Assembly (NCBI GenBank): GCA_029667085.1
Contig: JARUHJ010000003.1
Span: forward strand, 310,001-374,000
Reading direction: 5' to 3'
DNA length: 64,000 nucleotides
Origin: Deltaproteobacteria bacterium IMCC39524
GTDB lineage: Bacteria > Desulfobacterota > Desulfuromonadia > Desulfuromonadales > BM103
Within the stretch, counting starts at the first letter, position 1; each line of letters opens with the position of its first letter. The translations under genes were made by a program, and so were the position numbers. The notes below the pieces were generated by a model. That model made no database searches and had not been told where the DNA came from. It saw only the letters and a list, made by a program, of their open reading frames with translations. Positions 35,156 through 45,194 of this stretch are shown piece by piece.

Positions 35156-36391
35156 ATGAAGCCCATTCTTGATTTTTTCAGCTCGGTAAAACTGACCTTG
35201 GCCTTGTTGCTCGGTCTTTCAGCTGTTGCTGTTTTCGGTACGATCTGGCCGGTCGAGCAAGGTACGATACTGCGTTTCGAACTATATTTCCAGTCTCTAT
35301 GGTTTCGTCTACTGCTAGGCCTCTTGGCACTTAACCTTTCAGCTTGTACCTGGCAGACATTTGTCCGGGTTTTGGGTGAGAAAAAACGGCTGCTTGGCCA
35401 GTTGAAAAACGCTGACCCTGCCATGCAAAAAACGGATCACGACCTTGTTTCTCAGGACATTGATGAGCTGTCCAGCCGCTTGCAGGAGCAGGGCTATAGC
35501 GTGACCCTCACGGGTGACAGGCTGCTCGCTCGCCGCGGTGTGATTGGACGTTGGGCTTTGCCGATCCTGCATCTCTCGATTCTGGTGATCATGGTCGGGG
35601 CTCTGGCGGCTCAACTCGGCTTTGTCGGTACCCTGAATCTCTATGTAACTCACCAGAGTGAAGAGTATTTTGATTGGGCGAGCGAAACGGATGTGCCGCT
35701 CGGTTTTACTTTTCGCCTTGATCATTTTGAGCCTCAATATTATCCGATTGATCTGCGTTTTGCCACCTACGACAAGAAAACCCGAAAGCAGCTGCAGGAG
35801 TTCACGACCCGTGAAGGGGAAAGGGTGGACATCTCTCCCGGGTTAAGTGTGCAGGTGCAGCGTTTTTTCCCTGATGAACAGCATCTTGTCCTCGGCGTTT
35901 TGCGAGAAGGTGTTCTGGTCGGTGAGTACCATAGTTTGAGCGGAGAGCGGACTTATCCCAACAATATTGATCTTGGTGTCGAGATCAAGCTGACAGCTTT
36001 CCGTGACCCACTGCTCAAGCAGTTGCACTGTGAAGTCTCCATTCTGGAGAATGACGAGGTCGTGCGGCAGGGGATTATCGAGGTCAATACACCTCTGGTT
36101 CACCGTGGCGTGGCGATTTACCAGACGGCTTACAGCCGTGATGCCTCTGGGTTCTGGACCTGTGGCTTCCAATTGTCCAAAGACCCGGGTGAACCCTTGG
36201 TCTGGTTGGGAAGCGTTGTCTTGACCTTGGCGATTCTTCTGGTTTTCTTTGCCCGCTTTTCTGCCGTGGGGGTTGTGCCGATTGGACATGCTTTTTGTTT
36301 GCGGCCTTTGGCGGGTTTTCGTGGCGAGGTTGGTCAGGAAAGGTTGCGCGGGTTGGCTGCTGCGATCGGACGGCAGGCTCCCAATGATTGA
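35156..36391 (+). CDS. resB: ResB-like cytochrome c biogenesis protein
   Basis: 411 residues. ResB start FFSSVKLTLALLLGLSAVAVFGT, a second membrane segment near residue 50, a third at about 135-155 (PILHLSILVIMVGALAA), a large periplasmic domain and a final helix at about 350-372. ResB with ResC delivers heme to apocytochromes in system II. The ResC/CcsA partner is not directly downstream here; the window's multiheme cytochrome would need such a system. Confidence 0.9.
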   Translation: MKPILDFFSSVKLTLALLLGLSAVAVFGTIWPVEQGTILRFELYFQSLWFRLLLGLLALNLSACTWQTFVRVLGEKKRLLGQLKNADPAMQKTDHDLVSQDIDELSSRLQEQGYSVTLTGDRLLARRGVIGRWALPILHLSILVIMVGALAAQLGFVGTLNLYVTHQSEEYFDWASETDVPLGFTFRLDHFEPQYYPIDLRFATYDKKTRKQLQEFTTREGERVDISPGLSVQVQRFFPDEQHLVLGVLREGVLVGEYHSLSGERTYPNNIDLGVEIKLTAFRDPLLKQLHCEVSILENDEVVRQGIIEVNTPLVHRGVAIYQTAYSRDASGFWTCGFQLSKDPGEPLVWLGSVVLTLAILLVFFARFSAVGVVPIGHAFCLRPLAGFRGEVGQERLRGLAAAIGRQAPND

Positions 36392-36451
36392 GACGGACAT
36401 GTGAAGTGATTCGAGAGCGTCGGGCTGACCCGCCTCTATCCGCTGTAACGT

Positions 36452-36483
36452 AAAAGCGCCCCGAAAACTTCCGGGGCGCTTTT
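36452..36483 (+). terminator. Intrinsic terminator after resB
   Basis: Perfect 12-base-pair stem (AAAAGCGCCCCG and CGGGGCGCTTTT) with an 8-base loop, then TTTAATTT. The A/T-rich arm ends allow use on either strand. Confidence 0.9.
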
Positions 36484-36732
36484 AATTTCTATATGTGTCT
36501 GTGCGATTCCCGTCGTGGGAATCAGTATCGGGTCACCCTGTTGCTGTGGCCCGTGTTTTGTCTAAGGTTTTTTGGATGGGAATTCCCTTGAGTAGCCTGG
36601 TGGATCAGAGATCAACATAAAATCTTCCTCCTTCTGTGTATCCAAGAGACCTCTTCCTTCATTTGAGGTCTCACTAACTATACCACATAAAAGGATCTGT
36701 AAGTCTATGTTTGGGAAAGATTTTTTTGTTGG
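36484..36732. other. Intergenic region with two perfect inverted repeats
   Basis: No gene. Two exact palindromes: GATTCCC-GTCGT-GGGAATC (36505-36523) and GAGACCTC with GAGGTCTC (36646-36653 and 36665-36672, 11-base loop). Neither is followed by a T-run on the strand of a nearby gene, so they may be regulator sites or RNA hairpins. Confidence 0.5.
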
Positions 36733-36975
36733 TTACCACTTTTTATCCCCAGGGCCCAATCTCAGCTGCTCGGCACAAGCCTGGCCGAGGGCAACCGGAT
36801 CGGTTGAAGCGAGAATGCCGATATTGGGAACGCTCGGGGCGTCGGAGTGGCCGTAACAGCCACAAGACGGAGAAACCCGGGCGATAAAATTGACAAAGAG
36901 AGCCTTTTTCTCTTTGCCGGTTATTACCCCCAGAGAATATTCCGCCATTTTTTTCGTTAGACGGAAAGATTCCCG
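36733..36975 (-). pseudogene. C-terminal remnant of a DUF362 Fe-S center protein
   Basis: About 80 residues of open frame. The stretch MAEYSLGVITGKEKKALFVN and following SCGCYGHSDAPSVPNIGILASTDPVALGQA matches the interior of DUF362 proteins, which are normally about 250-370 residues with this region near the middle or end. The N-terminal part is absent (a stop codon lies nine codons before the first ATG and another gene begins beyond it), and the frame stops after GPGDKKW. The usual Cys-Asp-Cys appears as CGC. It is a decayed copy, probably not functional. Confidence 0.75.
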
Positions 36976-36988
36976 TTATGAAGTGGTC

Positions 36989-37261
36989 CTACTGCCCTGT
37001 TTGTGATGTTTGCTTGCCAAGCTGACCATAAGCTTCAACTTTGCCGTTGACAATGTGAACATAGTAACGCTCCCAAAACCGGTTGGGAGGGATGTACCAA
37101 AGGTATTCTTCGCTGCCGCTGCCGGAGGCGTTGCTCGGTTTCCCCATTTGCTGCATGACTTCAGCTTTGTTCATGCCGAGTTCAATTTTGTGCATGCCGA
37201 TCCACGGTGAACAGCCGCCAAGCAGCAGGAGCAGTCCAAGCAAAAGTATAAACTTGCGCAT
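36989..37261 (-). CDS. Small BamE/SmpA-like lipoprotein
   Basis: 90 residues. Signal with lipobox LLGGC (Cys17), then HKIELGMNKAEVMQQMGKPS, the G-M-x3-V-x4-G-x-P pattern of the SmpA/OmlA domain. In E. coli BamE assists outer-membrane protein assembly; many short paralogues have unknown roles. It is followed downstream by the DUF362 remnant. Confidence 0.8.
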   Translation of the reverse strand: MRKFILLLGLLLLLGGCSPWIGMHKIELGMNKAEVMQQMGKPSNASGSGSEEYLWYIPPNRFWERYYVHIVNGKVEAYGQLGKQTSQTGQ

Positions 37262-37302
37262 TCTTTTCCTCCCTCAAATGAGTACAAAGTGTACAGACAA
37301 TG

Positions 37303-38400
37303 TCATAGATTTTCGGTGATGGCTTCCGTCTCTTCCTTGCGCAGGTAAACCGTTGTGCTCGGGAAGGCGATCTCCAGTCCCAACTCTTCCAGGGTGTCCA
37401 TGATTTTCAGGCAAACGTCCTCGCGGGCATCAAGATAATCTCCCCAGACGGTTGTGGTGGTGAAGCAATAGACCATGATGTCGAGAGACGAGGCGCCGAA
37501 GTCGGTAAAGTTGACGAGGAAAAAATCTTGGTCAATGGCCGGGTGAGCTTTTAGTAGCTCTCGAATCCGGCTGATCGCTTCACGCATCTGACTGGGCGTG
37601 GTCTCGTAGGTGACACCGACGGTGAGTCGAATCCTGCGTTTCGGCATGCGGCTGAAATTGTCGAGAGCCATATTGGCGATAATGTTGTTGGGTACGGAAA
37701 TCAAGGTCTTTGCGAAGGTGCGGATTTTGGTGGATCGAAAGCCGACTTCTTCTACAGTCCCTTCCATATCCCCGGCCTTGACCCAGTCGCCGACATGAAA
37801 AGGCCGGTCAAAGATGATCATCAGTGAGCCGAAGATGTTGGAGACCGTGTCTTTTGCCGCAAGGGCGAAGGCTAACCCGCCGATGCCGAGAGAAGCGATG
37901 ATCCCGGTTACCGGGTAGCCAAAAGTCTGGATGGCCATGAGTGCGGCCATGATAACAATAAAAATGCGCAGGCTTTTCCGTAGCAGGGGGGCGAGATGGT
38001 CGTCGAGGGCCGACTCGGTGCTCTCGGCCCACTTTGTCAGGTAATGATCGACCATGTCGACAAGGTTGAAGAAGAACCATGCGACGTCGAAGATAACCAG
38101 TGCTTTGAGTATTGAGGTTGCCAGACCGTCGACATCAAAGGGCTTGCCGGGGAGTTGCAGGATTTCGACGGCGATGAAAAGCCCGATCAAAAAAATGAGA
38201 AATTCTGAGGGCTTCTGAAGGCAGATTAAAAAGCGGTCGTCAAGCTCTCGTTTGGTCTTTTGCGTTAGCGGCAGAATGACCTTGATAAGAAAATAGGCGA
38301 AGACTTTTTTTGCGATATAGGCAACCAGAATAATGCCAAACGCCGTGACATATTGGCCGATGGTGATACCCAGGATCTGATTGTTCATCCACTCTGGCAT
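37303..38400 (-). CDS. MscS-family mechanosensitive channel
   Basis: 365 residues from ATG 38400 with GGGAGGG upstream. Four or five membrane segments are followed by the MscS pore and beta domain: TGIIASLGIGGLAFALAAKDTVSNIFGSL and FDRPFHVGDWVK, then VGFRSTKIRT and LISVPNNII. It releases solutes on hypo-osmotic shock. It stands alone and diverges from acnA. Confidence 0.95.
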   Translation of the reverse strand: MPEWMNNQILGITIGQYVTAFGIILVAYIAKKVFAYFLIKVILPLTQKTKRELDDRFLICLQKPSEFLIFLIGLFIAVEILQLPGKPFDVDGLATSILKALVIFDVAWFFFNLVDMVDHYLTKWAESTESALDDHLAPLLRKSLRIFIVIMAALMAIQTFGYPVTGIIASLGIGGLAFALAAKDTVSNIFGSLMIIFDRPFHVGDWVKAGDMEGTVEEVGFRSTKIRTFAKTLISVPNNIIANMALDNFSRMPKRRIRLTVGVTYETTPSQMREAISRIRELLKAHPAIDQDFFLVNFTDFGASSLDIMVYCFTTTTVWGDYLDAREDVCLKIMDTLEELGLEIAFPSTTVYLRKEETEAITENL

Positions 38401-38596
38401 TGTGCCCTCCCTGAAGGCTAACAAATCAACTAATTCAAGGCCTTAAGCTATCAGATGAAATACTCAAAAGCAAGGTTGTGAAGACTCCCCTAAAAAAACT
38501 CCATGACGCAAGTGATTCTGTATGTTTATGGTAGAATGGTTACGATAGAAAATAGTGAATATTGTATATGGTTAGAGTGAAGGGAGAGAATACGTT

Positions 38597-41263
38597 ATGA
38601 GTAACGACAGTTTGAACAGTTTTAAGAGCCGTCAAAGCCTCGATGTGGACGGTGCCAGCTACGAATATTACAGCCTCGAAAGTTTCGCTGCAAAACGCGG
38701 CGAGGTCAAGCGTTTGCCACTTACGCTCAAAGTGCTTTTGGAAAATCTTTTACGCAATGAAGATGGTGATTCGGTGACGGAAAAAGATATTAATGCCGTG
38801 GTCGACTGGCTCGATCAACGCAGCTCCGATCATGAAATTGCCTTTCGTCCAGCGCGAGTGCTGATGCAGGATTTTACCGGTGTCCCAGCGGTCGTTGATT
38901 TGGCCGCGATGCGCGATGCAGTGACTCGTGTTGGCGGCGACCCGCAAAAGATTAACCCCCAGATCCCGGTGGACCTGGTCATCGATCACTCGGTTATGGT
39001 CGACAAGTATGCCATGCCGGAAGCCTTTGCCTATAACGTTGATAAAGAGATGGAGCGTAATCGTGAGCGTTATGCTTTTCTGCGTTGGGGCCAGCTGGCC
39101 TTCGATAACTTCCGTGTTGTGCCACCTGGCACAGGTATTTGTCACCAGGTAAATCTTGAATACCTAGCCCGCACGGTCTGGTCGGAAGAGCGAGATGGTA
39201 AGAAGGTCGCTTATCCTGACACCCTGGTGGGCACTGACAGTCACACGACGATGATCAATGGCCTGGCCGTTCTCGGCTGGGGGGTTGGTGGTATCGAAGC
39301 CGAGGCGGCGATGCTCGGTCAGCCGGTGTCGATGATTATCCCCGAAGTCGTTGGTTTCCGTATGACCGGAAGTTTGAAAGAGGGTGTTACGGCAACGGAT
39401 CTTGTCCTGACCGTGACCCAGATTTTACGCCAGTTCGGCGTGGTTGGGAAATTCGTCGAATTTTTCGGTGACGGTCTGGCGAAACTGCCTTTGGCTGACC
39501 GTGCAACGATCGCCAATATGGCTCCTGAGTATGGAGCGACCTGTGGCTGGTTCCCGATCGATGATGTCACTCTCGATTACCTGCGGCTTTCCAACCGTGA
39601 TGATGCAACAGTGGCTCTGGTTGAAGCTTATGCTAAAGAGCAGGATTTGTGGCGTTACGAAGGCATGGCTGACCCTGAGTACACAGCCGTTCTTGAACTT
39701 GATCTGAATACAGTCATGCCAAGTCTTGCCGGGCCGAAGCGGCCCCAGGACCGTGTTGATCTCGAAGCGATGAAAGAAGCTACGCATGCTGTTATCCCGG
39801 CGGAGGCCGTGGCCAAGACAGCTCCTGTTGAGGATGCTGACTTTAGTTTGAATCAGGGAGATGTTGTGATCGCGGCGATCACCTCATGTACCAACACCTC
39901 CAACCCGGCGGTGATGATGGGGGCGGGGCTGGTCGCAAAAAAAGCGGTTGAAAAAGGCCTTGTCCAGAAGCCCTGGGTTAAAACCTCGCTGGCGCCCGGT
40001 TCCAAGGTCGTGACCGACTACCTGGAAAAAGCCGGCCTGCAAACTTACCTTGATCAGATCGGTTTTCACGTGGTCGGCTATGGGTGTACCACCTGTATCG
40101 GTAACTCCGGGCCCTTAACCGGACCGATTGCTGACGCGATCGCAGACAATGACATGACCGTCTGCTCAGTTCTTTCCGGCAATCGCAACTTTGAGGGTCG
40201 TGTTCATTCGCACACCAAGGCCAACTGGCTGGCGTCCCCGCCGCTGGTGGTGGCTTATGCCCTGGCCGGTAACACCTGCATTGACCTGACCAAAGACCCT
40301 CTGGGGCAAGATCCGCAAGGGAATGATGTCTATCTGAAAGACATCTGGCCAAGTGATGAAGAGGTGGCCGAGATGGTCAAGCTGGTTTCAGCTGACATGT
40401 TCCGCGAAAAGTACGCCGATGTCTTTGCCGGTGAAGAGAGTTGGCGTAGTCTGCCGGTCCCGGAAGGTGAGACTTATGACTGGGATGACAAGTCCACTTA
40501 TGTCAGGGAACCCTCGTTTTTCGAGGTCCGCGACGAAATGGCCATCGGTCTGGAAAGTTTCTCCGGGGCACGACTTCTGGCCCTGCTCGGTGACTCGATC
40601 ACCACGGATCACATCTCGCCGGCCGGCACAATCCTGGCGAGTAGCCCTGCCGGTGTTTATCTTCGTGAACGTGGCATAGGTCCGGCGGATTTCAACTCGT
40701 ATGGCTCGCGGCGCGGCAATCATGAAGTGATGATGCGTGGGACTTTTGCCAATATACGTTTAAAAAATGAATTGGTGCCCGGCGTTGAAGGCGGCTTTAC
40801 CAGGGCTTTGCCTGATGACGATCAAGTCAGCATTTTTGATGCTGCAATGACACATGCCGAGGCAAAGACGCCTCTGATCATTATCGCCGGCAAGGAATAC
40901 GGCACTGGATCCAGTCGCGACTGGGCCGCCAAGGGCACCCTCCTGCTCGGCGTGAAAGCGGTGGTCACGGAGAGCTACGAAAGAATTCATCGATCCAACC
41001 TGGTGGGCATGGGGATTGTGCCGTTACAGTTCAAAAACGGTGACAGCCGCAAGACTCTCGCCATCGATGGCAGTGAAACTTTTGACCTCGTTGGTCAGTC
41101 TAACGAACTTGAGCCAGGACAGGATCTCACCTTACGTATCAATCGTGCTGATGGCAGCAGCCAGGATGTTGTTGTGACCTGTCGGATTGATACGGTGAAT
41201 GAGGTGCAATATTTCCAGAGTGGTGGGATTTTGAATTATGTGTTGCGCAATTTGATGCAGTAG
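38597..41263 (+). CDS. acnA: Aconitate hydratase A
   Basis: 888 residues, AcnA/IRP1 type. 4Fe-4S ligands are in SCTNTSNP and GCTTCIGNSG; the fourth domain has GDSITTDHISPAG, YGSRRGNHEVM and GTGSSRDWAAKG. It interconverts citrate and isocitrate in the TCA cycle. The start ATG follows GGGAG. It is convergent with metX, with a shared terminator hairpin. Confidence 0.98.
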   Translation: MSNDSLNSFKSRQSLDVDGASYEYYSLESFAAKRGEVKRLPLTLKVLLENLLRNEDGDSVTEKDINAVVDWLDQRSSDHEIAFRPARVLMQDFTGVPAVVDLAAMRDAVTRVGGDPQKINPQIPVDLVIDHSVMVDKYAMPEAFAYNVDKEMERNRERYAFLRWGQLAFDNFRVVPPGTGICHQVNLEYLARTVWSEERDGKKVAYPDTLVGTDSHTTMINGLAVLGWGVGGIEAEAAMLGQPVSMIIPEVVGFRMTGSLKEGVTATDLVLTVTQILRQFGVVGKFVEFFGDGLAKLPLADRATIANMAPEYGATCGWFPIDDVTLDYLRLSNRDDATVALVEAYAKEQDLWRYEGMADPEYTAVLELDLNTVMPSLAGPKRPQDRVDLEAMKEATHAVIPAEAVAKTAPVEDADFSLNQGDVVIAAITSCTNTSNPAVMMGAGLVAKKAVEKGLVQKPWVKTSLAPGSKVVTDYLEKAGLQTYLDQIGFHVVGYGCTTCIGNSGPLTGPIADAIADNDMTVCSVLSGNRNFEGRVHSHTKANWLASPPLVVAYALAGNTCIDLTKDPLGQDPQGNDVYLKDIWPSDEEVAEMVKLVSADMFREKYADVFAGEESWRSLPVPEGETYDWDDKSTYVREPSFFEVRDEMAIGLESFSGARLLALLGDSITTDHISPAGTILASSPAGVYLRERGIGPADFNSYGSRRGNHEVMMRGTFANIRLKNELVPGVEGGFTRALPDDDQVSIFDAAMTHAEAKTPLIIIAGKEYGTGSSRDWAAKGTLLLGVKAVVTESYERIHRSNLVGMGIVPLQFKNGDSRKTLAIDGSETFDLVGQSNELEPGQDLTLRINRADGSSQDVVVTCRIDTVNEVQYFQSGGILNYVLRNLMQ

Positions 41264-41319
41264 ATGCGGTGTTGCGAGTGGAAGAACTTGCACTTGAGAA
41301 TGGTATCGACAAGAAATGC

Positions 41320-41350
41320 AAGGGCAACAGGTTTATCGCCTGTTGCCCTT
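41320..41350. terminator. Bidirectional terminator between acnA and metX
   Basis: AAGGGCAACAGG and CCTGTTGCCCTT form a perfect 12-pair stem with a 7-base loop between convergent genes. The T-run is short on both sides, so efficiency is uncertain. Confidence 0.75.
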
Positions 41351-41373
41351 TGCCGTAGCGTTGTAGAAATTGA

Positions 41374-42486
41374 TTACGCAGATAATCGATCGAGAAACTC
41401 CACAATCTTCGGCGTAAACTTCTCCGGCTCCACCAGGAATGAATCATGCCCGTATTCTGAATGAATCAGATGATACTCAGCTGGTTTGTTCTGTTTGTGC
41501 AGTTCCGTAATCAATTCTTCCGTCTGGTAGGGAGCATAGAGCCAGTCGGATGTGAACGCAAACCATAGTGATGGACACTCCAGGTTGCTTAATGCTTCTT
41601 CCAGGCTGTCGAAACCCCAGCTGATATCGTAAAGGTCGAGGGATTTGGCCAGATAGAGGAAGCTGTTGGTGTCAAAACGGTCAACAAAATTGCGACCGTT
41701 GTAAGTCAGGTAGCGTTCAATCTCAAACTGGCCGAAAAAATCAAACTGACCATCTCGGGCGGAGAATCTGCGACCGAACTTGAGGTTCATCGATGGGTCG
41801 GAGAGGAACGAGATGTGGCCCACTGCACGAGCCAGGGCCAGTCCCTCTGCAGGTGGATGTTCAGGCTTGTAGTTGCCTTTGCGCCACATGGGGTCGTTAT
41901 AGATCGCCTGACGGGCCAATGCGTTCAGGGCAATGGCCATGGGCGAAGGCTTTCCGGTTCCGGCAATCGGTATAATGGAGCGAACCCGCTCGGGGTAGTG
42001 GACGCCCCACTCCATCGCTTGCATCGCGCCCATGCTGCCACCGACAACGGTGAGCAGTTTGTCGATGCCGAGGTGATCCAGAAGCAATTGTTGGGCACGC
42101 ACCATGTCACGAACCATGATGACAGGAAACTGCAGATTATAGGGCTTGCCGGTTCTGGGGTTGGTGCTGGTCGGGCCCGTTGAGCCGAAACAGGAGCCGA
42201 TAACGTTTGAGCAGATGATGAAATAGCGGTCGGTGTCGAGTACCTTGCCCGGGCCGATCATGTCATCCCACCAGCCTGGTTTGCGGTCTTCCTGGGTGTG
42301 ACGTCCGGCAGCGTGGGCGTCTCCGGTCCAGGCATGGGCGACCAGGATGGCGTTGCTCTTATTGCTATTCAGCTGGCCATAGGTCTCGTAGGCAAGCGTA
42401 ATCGGCCCGAGAAGGCGACCGCTCTCCAGCCGTAGTTCGACATCGAAGTTAACCTGATGCTTTTTAACGATGCCCAATTCGCTCAT
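41374..42486 (-). CDS. metX: Homoserine O-acetyltransferase
   Basis: 370 residues from ATG 42486; an open frame upstream belongs to the riboswitch leader. Alpha/beta-hydrolase with nucleophile Ser in [40 protein letters not shown] and the late SEYGHDSFL (catalytic His and preceding DW). The enzyme makes O-acetylhomoserine for methionine synthesis. It is controlled by a SAM-I riboswitch and terminator immediately upstream. Confidence 0.97.
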   Translation of the reverse strand: MSELGIVKKHQVNFDVELRLESGRLLGPITLAYETYGQLNSNKSNAILVAHAWTGDAHAAGRHTQEDRKPGWWDDMIGPGKVLDTDRYFIICSNVIGSCFGSTGPTSTNPRTGKPYNLQFPVIMVRDMVRAQQLLLDHLGIDKLLTVVGGSMGAMQAMEWGVHYPERVRSIIPIAGTGKPSPMAIALNALARQAIYNDPMWRKGNYKPEHPPAEGLALARAVGHISFLSDPSMNLKFGRRFSARDGQFDFFGQFEIERYLTYNGRNFVDRFDTNSFLYLAKSLDLYDISWGFDSLEEALSNLECPSLWFAFTSDWLYAPYQTEELITELHKQNKPAEYHLIHSEYGHDSFLVEPEKFTPKIVEFLDRLSA

Positions 42487-42505
42487 GTTCTGCCTGAAGT
42501 CATGC

Positions 42506-42543
42506 AAATAAAAAGGCCCCTTCCATAAAAATGAGAAGGGGCC
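42506..42543 (-). terminator. Riboswitch-controlled terminator of metX
   Basis: On the minus strand GGCCCCTTC pairs with GAAGGGGCC (42535-42543 with 42515-42523) around an 11-base loop, then a T-rich run (TTTTTATTT). It lies between the SAM aptamer and the metX start, as expected for transcription attenuation when SAM is high. Confidence 0.92.
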
Positions 42544-42577
42544 AGCGGATACATTGAGTTGTGGTATCGCGGGCTCC

Positions 42578-42707
42578 GTCCTCATCTCCCCCACCGGAAA
42601 ATTCCGACGAGTTGGATTTAGCACCTGACACCCCTTCGCATGTCGCTGCGACGGGTCGGTTGCTGTGGCTTCAAAGGGCCTGTCCCTCCACCACTCTTGA
42701 TAAAGAC
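42578..42707 (-). promoter_or_regulatory. SAM-I (S-box) riboswitch aptamer
   Basis: The minus strand has the conserved S-box core TATCAAGAGTGGTGGAGGG, then ACAGGCCC, GAAGCCACAGCAACC and AGGTGCTAAATCC. The P1 helix closes exactly: GTCTTTATC at the 5' end (42699-42707) pairs with GATGAGGAC at the 3' end (42578-42586), counting G-U pairs. SAM binding stabilises P1 and lets the downstream terminator form, so methionine synthesis is repressed. Confidence 0.96.
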
Positions 42708-42726
42708 GTGTTGCTATGTTGGCGAA

Positions 42727-42755
42727 ACTCTAACGAAAAGTGTCTACTTTGTCAA
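42727..42755 (-). promoter_or_regulatory. Promoter of metX
   Basis: TTGACA (42750-42755) and TAGAGT (42727-42732) with a 17-base spacer. The start point would fall just upstream of the riboswitch P1 helix, so promoter, aptamer, terminator and gene form a complete regulatory unit. Confidence 0.8.
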
Positions 42756-42778
42756 ACGGTTTGCTTCGTCAGTCCGGG

Positions 42779-45142
42779 TCAGGACTTGAAAGAGCCGATC
42801 TCCTTCTCCAGGACATGGGCCTGCTCTGTCAGGTTCTCAACCACCTTATCCAGCTCCGCGGTGCGGGCAGCGTTGCTTTCGGCAACCTGGCGAACCGCAG
42901 AAACCGCCGCGACAACTTGCTGGCTACGGGTCGACTGTGCTTTGGAAGCTTGGTCGATCTGCTGCATCATGGTGCGGATATTTTCCATGCTTGCGCTGAT
43001 CTGATGGCTGCCCTTGGCCTGCTCACCGGTGCTGAGTTTAACCTGAGAAGAAATATCCTTCATCGATTCAGCCGATTGTGCCAGTTGCTGGATACCGTCT
43101 GACTGCTGTTTTACCGCCGAGGATATCTGCTGCAACATGTTTGCAACCTGGTTGACGGCTTCTGTGATCTGACGGCTGCCGCGAGATTGCTCCTGGGTGG
43201 CCCGGACAATGCTTTTAACCTGCTCGGAGGAGCGCAGTGAGCTTTCCGTCAGCTTATCAAGAGCGACTTCGGCGACCTTCGAGCGTTCTGCTTCTTCATG
43301 AACACGCTCGCTGCCAACCTGCATCGCTTTGACCGCTTCGACGGTTCCGGTTTGCAGTCGACGGATAATGGTTGAAATCTCCTGGGTCGACAGGGCCGTA
43401 CGCTCTGCCAGTTCGCGAATTTCGTCAGCGACTACGGCAAAGCCTTTGCCATGTTCGCCGGCCTGGGCTGCAATGATCGATGCATTCAGAGAGAGTAGAC
43501 GGGTCTGGTCGGCGACATCGTCAATAACGGTCAGAATCGTACCAATCTCACCGGATTGTTTGCCCAACTCCTCGATCGCCTGGCTGGCATCTTCGACGGT
43601 GACGCGAATCGCCTGGATTCCCGCAATTGTTTCTGCTACAGCAGTCTTGCCCATCTCTGCATCGCGGTTGGCCTGCTCGGAAAGTTCGTTGGTGTGCTGG
43701 GCCGTTTCCTCAACCTCTTTGATGGAGGCGTCCATCTGGGTGATCGAAGACGCCGTGACTTCGGTCGATGAGGAGAGGTTGTCGAGGTTGTCAGAGACCT
43801 GCTGACTTGATACCGACATTTCGGTGATTGAGCTGGAGACTTCTTCAATGGTGCTGAAGAGTCGATCCACCTGGGAAACAATTTCCTCAATGGTGGCGCC
43901 AAGCTCCAGGGTTGCGGACGATGAAATCTCGACCGCTTCCAAAAGAGCACTGATGCTGTTGGCAACCTCGATCGTTGATTCATCAATTCCCTGAATGGCC
44001 TGAAAGGAATCTTCCAGCGCTTCGGCCTGGTTGGCCGTGCCATTGCTGACATCCTGTGAGGTGTGGCGAATCTTTTCGGTCGCTGTGAAGATGTCGCTGG
44101 CTGCGGAACTGATGCGTAGAACCATTTCGCGCAGGCGTTCCACAAATTGATTGAAGTTCCCCGCCAATTCTCCGACTTCGTCGTTGCTGCTGATTTTCAG
44201 TGTCCGGGTCAGGTCGGCTTCTCCCTGTGCAATCTCCTTGAGGTTGTTAACAACCACAAGTAATGGCTTGGTCAGTGTTCGGGAAAATAGCAGGGCCAAA
44301 ACGAAGACAATCGCGATGACGGCGGCCACCAGGCCGACCATCAGCTTGCGTAGTGATTGTTGAGCCTCAAGTGCACTTGCCAGGTCTTGTGCAATAATGA
44401 GTTGGAAAGAGGTGCCGGTCAGGTCTCGCACGATCGGCATGTACGGTTTGTCACCGAGTATGATTTCTTCACCTTGCAGGGAGTTGCCTGAACCTTTGAA
44501 ATCTGGATGCGAAGCACCAACGACGCCTTGCGGGCCTACAAAGGCGACCTCTACGCCACCCATCTCCTTGACGTGGCTGGCAAACAGATCGTCCAGCAAG
44601 TAGGCTCCTACCAGGTAGCCGACAATGTTGTCCTGCAGGGCCACCGGAGTGGCGACGAGAATGGTCAATTTGCCGAGATAGCTGGTCAAGCCGGCCCGGG
44701 TAATGTTGCTCTCTCTTGCCTCGACGAGGAAAGGATGGCCTGTTTCGGGTTCTTCGGGGAGGGTGAGCCCTTCAGCGCTGACTCTCAAGATTGACTGTCC
44801 CGAAGTGTCCAGCACTTCAAGGATGTCCATATCGTATTGATCGTGAACGTTTTGGATCAGTTCACGCAACTGTTCGACATCCTGTGTTAGCGAGGCATAG
44901 TAGAGTGCGTTGACCAGGTCTGAAGAGCTGCTCAGCAGACTCAGGTAGTTGACCAGTTCTTGCTGGCGGCTGTCGGTACTGCGCTCGACAAAATTACTTG
45001 ATTTCTCGGCAAACTGAACCATGCTGGTGCGAATCTGCTCTTTGGTAAAGTTGGAGAGAAAGGTCAGGCTGACAACCAGAGGCACAACGGCAACCAATAA
45101 CAGAACGAGAAGTGTTTTACCGCGCAATTTCATATTTATCAT
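42779..45142 (-). CDS. Methyl-accepting chemotaxis protein
   Basis: 787 residues. Membrane helix at about 8-30, periplasmic sensor about 31-270 (dCache-like, with [19 protein letters not shown] and [26 protein letters not shown]), second helix about 275-297, HAMP, then a long coiled signalling domain with the tip [20 protein letters not shown]. It should signal through CheA. It is the last gene of the electron-conduit run, 52 bases after the binding-protein gene, so it may respond to the same compound. Confidence 0.93.
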   Translation of the reverse strand: MINMKLRGKTLLVLLLVAVVPLVVSLTFLSNFTKEQIRTSMVQFAEKSSNFVERSTDSRQQELVNYLSLLSSSSDLVNALYYASLTQDVEQLRELIQNVHDQYDMDILEVLDTSGQSILRVSAEGLTLPEEPETGHPFLVEARESNITRAGLTSYLGKLTILVATPVALQDNIVGYLVGAYLLDDLFASHVKEMGGVEVAFVGPQGVVGASHPDFKGSGNSLQGEEIILGDKPYMPIVRDLTGTSFQLIIAQDLASALEAQQSLRKLMVGLVAAVIAIVFVLALLFSRTLTKPLLVVVNNLKEIAQGEADLTRTLKISSNDEVGELAGNFNQFVERLREMVLRISSAASDIFTATEKIRHTSQDVSNGTANQAEALEDSFQAIQGIDESTIEVANSISALLEAVEISSSATLELGATIEEIVSQVDRLFSTIEEVSSSITEMSVSSQQVSDNLDNLSSSTEVTASSITQMDASIKEVEETAQHTNELSEQANRDAEMGKTAVAETIAGIQAIRVTVEDASQAIEELGKQSGEIGTILTVIDDVADQTRLLSLNASIIAAQAGEHGKGFAVVADEIRELAERTALSTQEISTIIRRLQTGTVEAVKAMQVGSERVHEEAERSKVAEVALDKLTESSLRSSEQVKSIVRATQEQSRGSRQITEAVNQVANMLQQISSAVKQQSDGIQQLAQSAESMKDISSQVKLSTGEQAKGSHQISASMENIRTMMQQIDQASKAQSTRSQQVVAAVSAVRQVAESNAARTAELDKVVENLTEQAHVLEKEIGSFKS

Positions 45143-45194
45143 CGTGAGAACCCCGAGTCGATGTAGGTTTGCTGAAGATTTAAATCACGCCATA

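Noticed and set aside
36733-36948. Intact small gene
   Set aside because: Its sequence is an internal DUF362 region without the N-terminal part; a stop codon lies nine codons upstream of its ATG, so it is read as a remnant.
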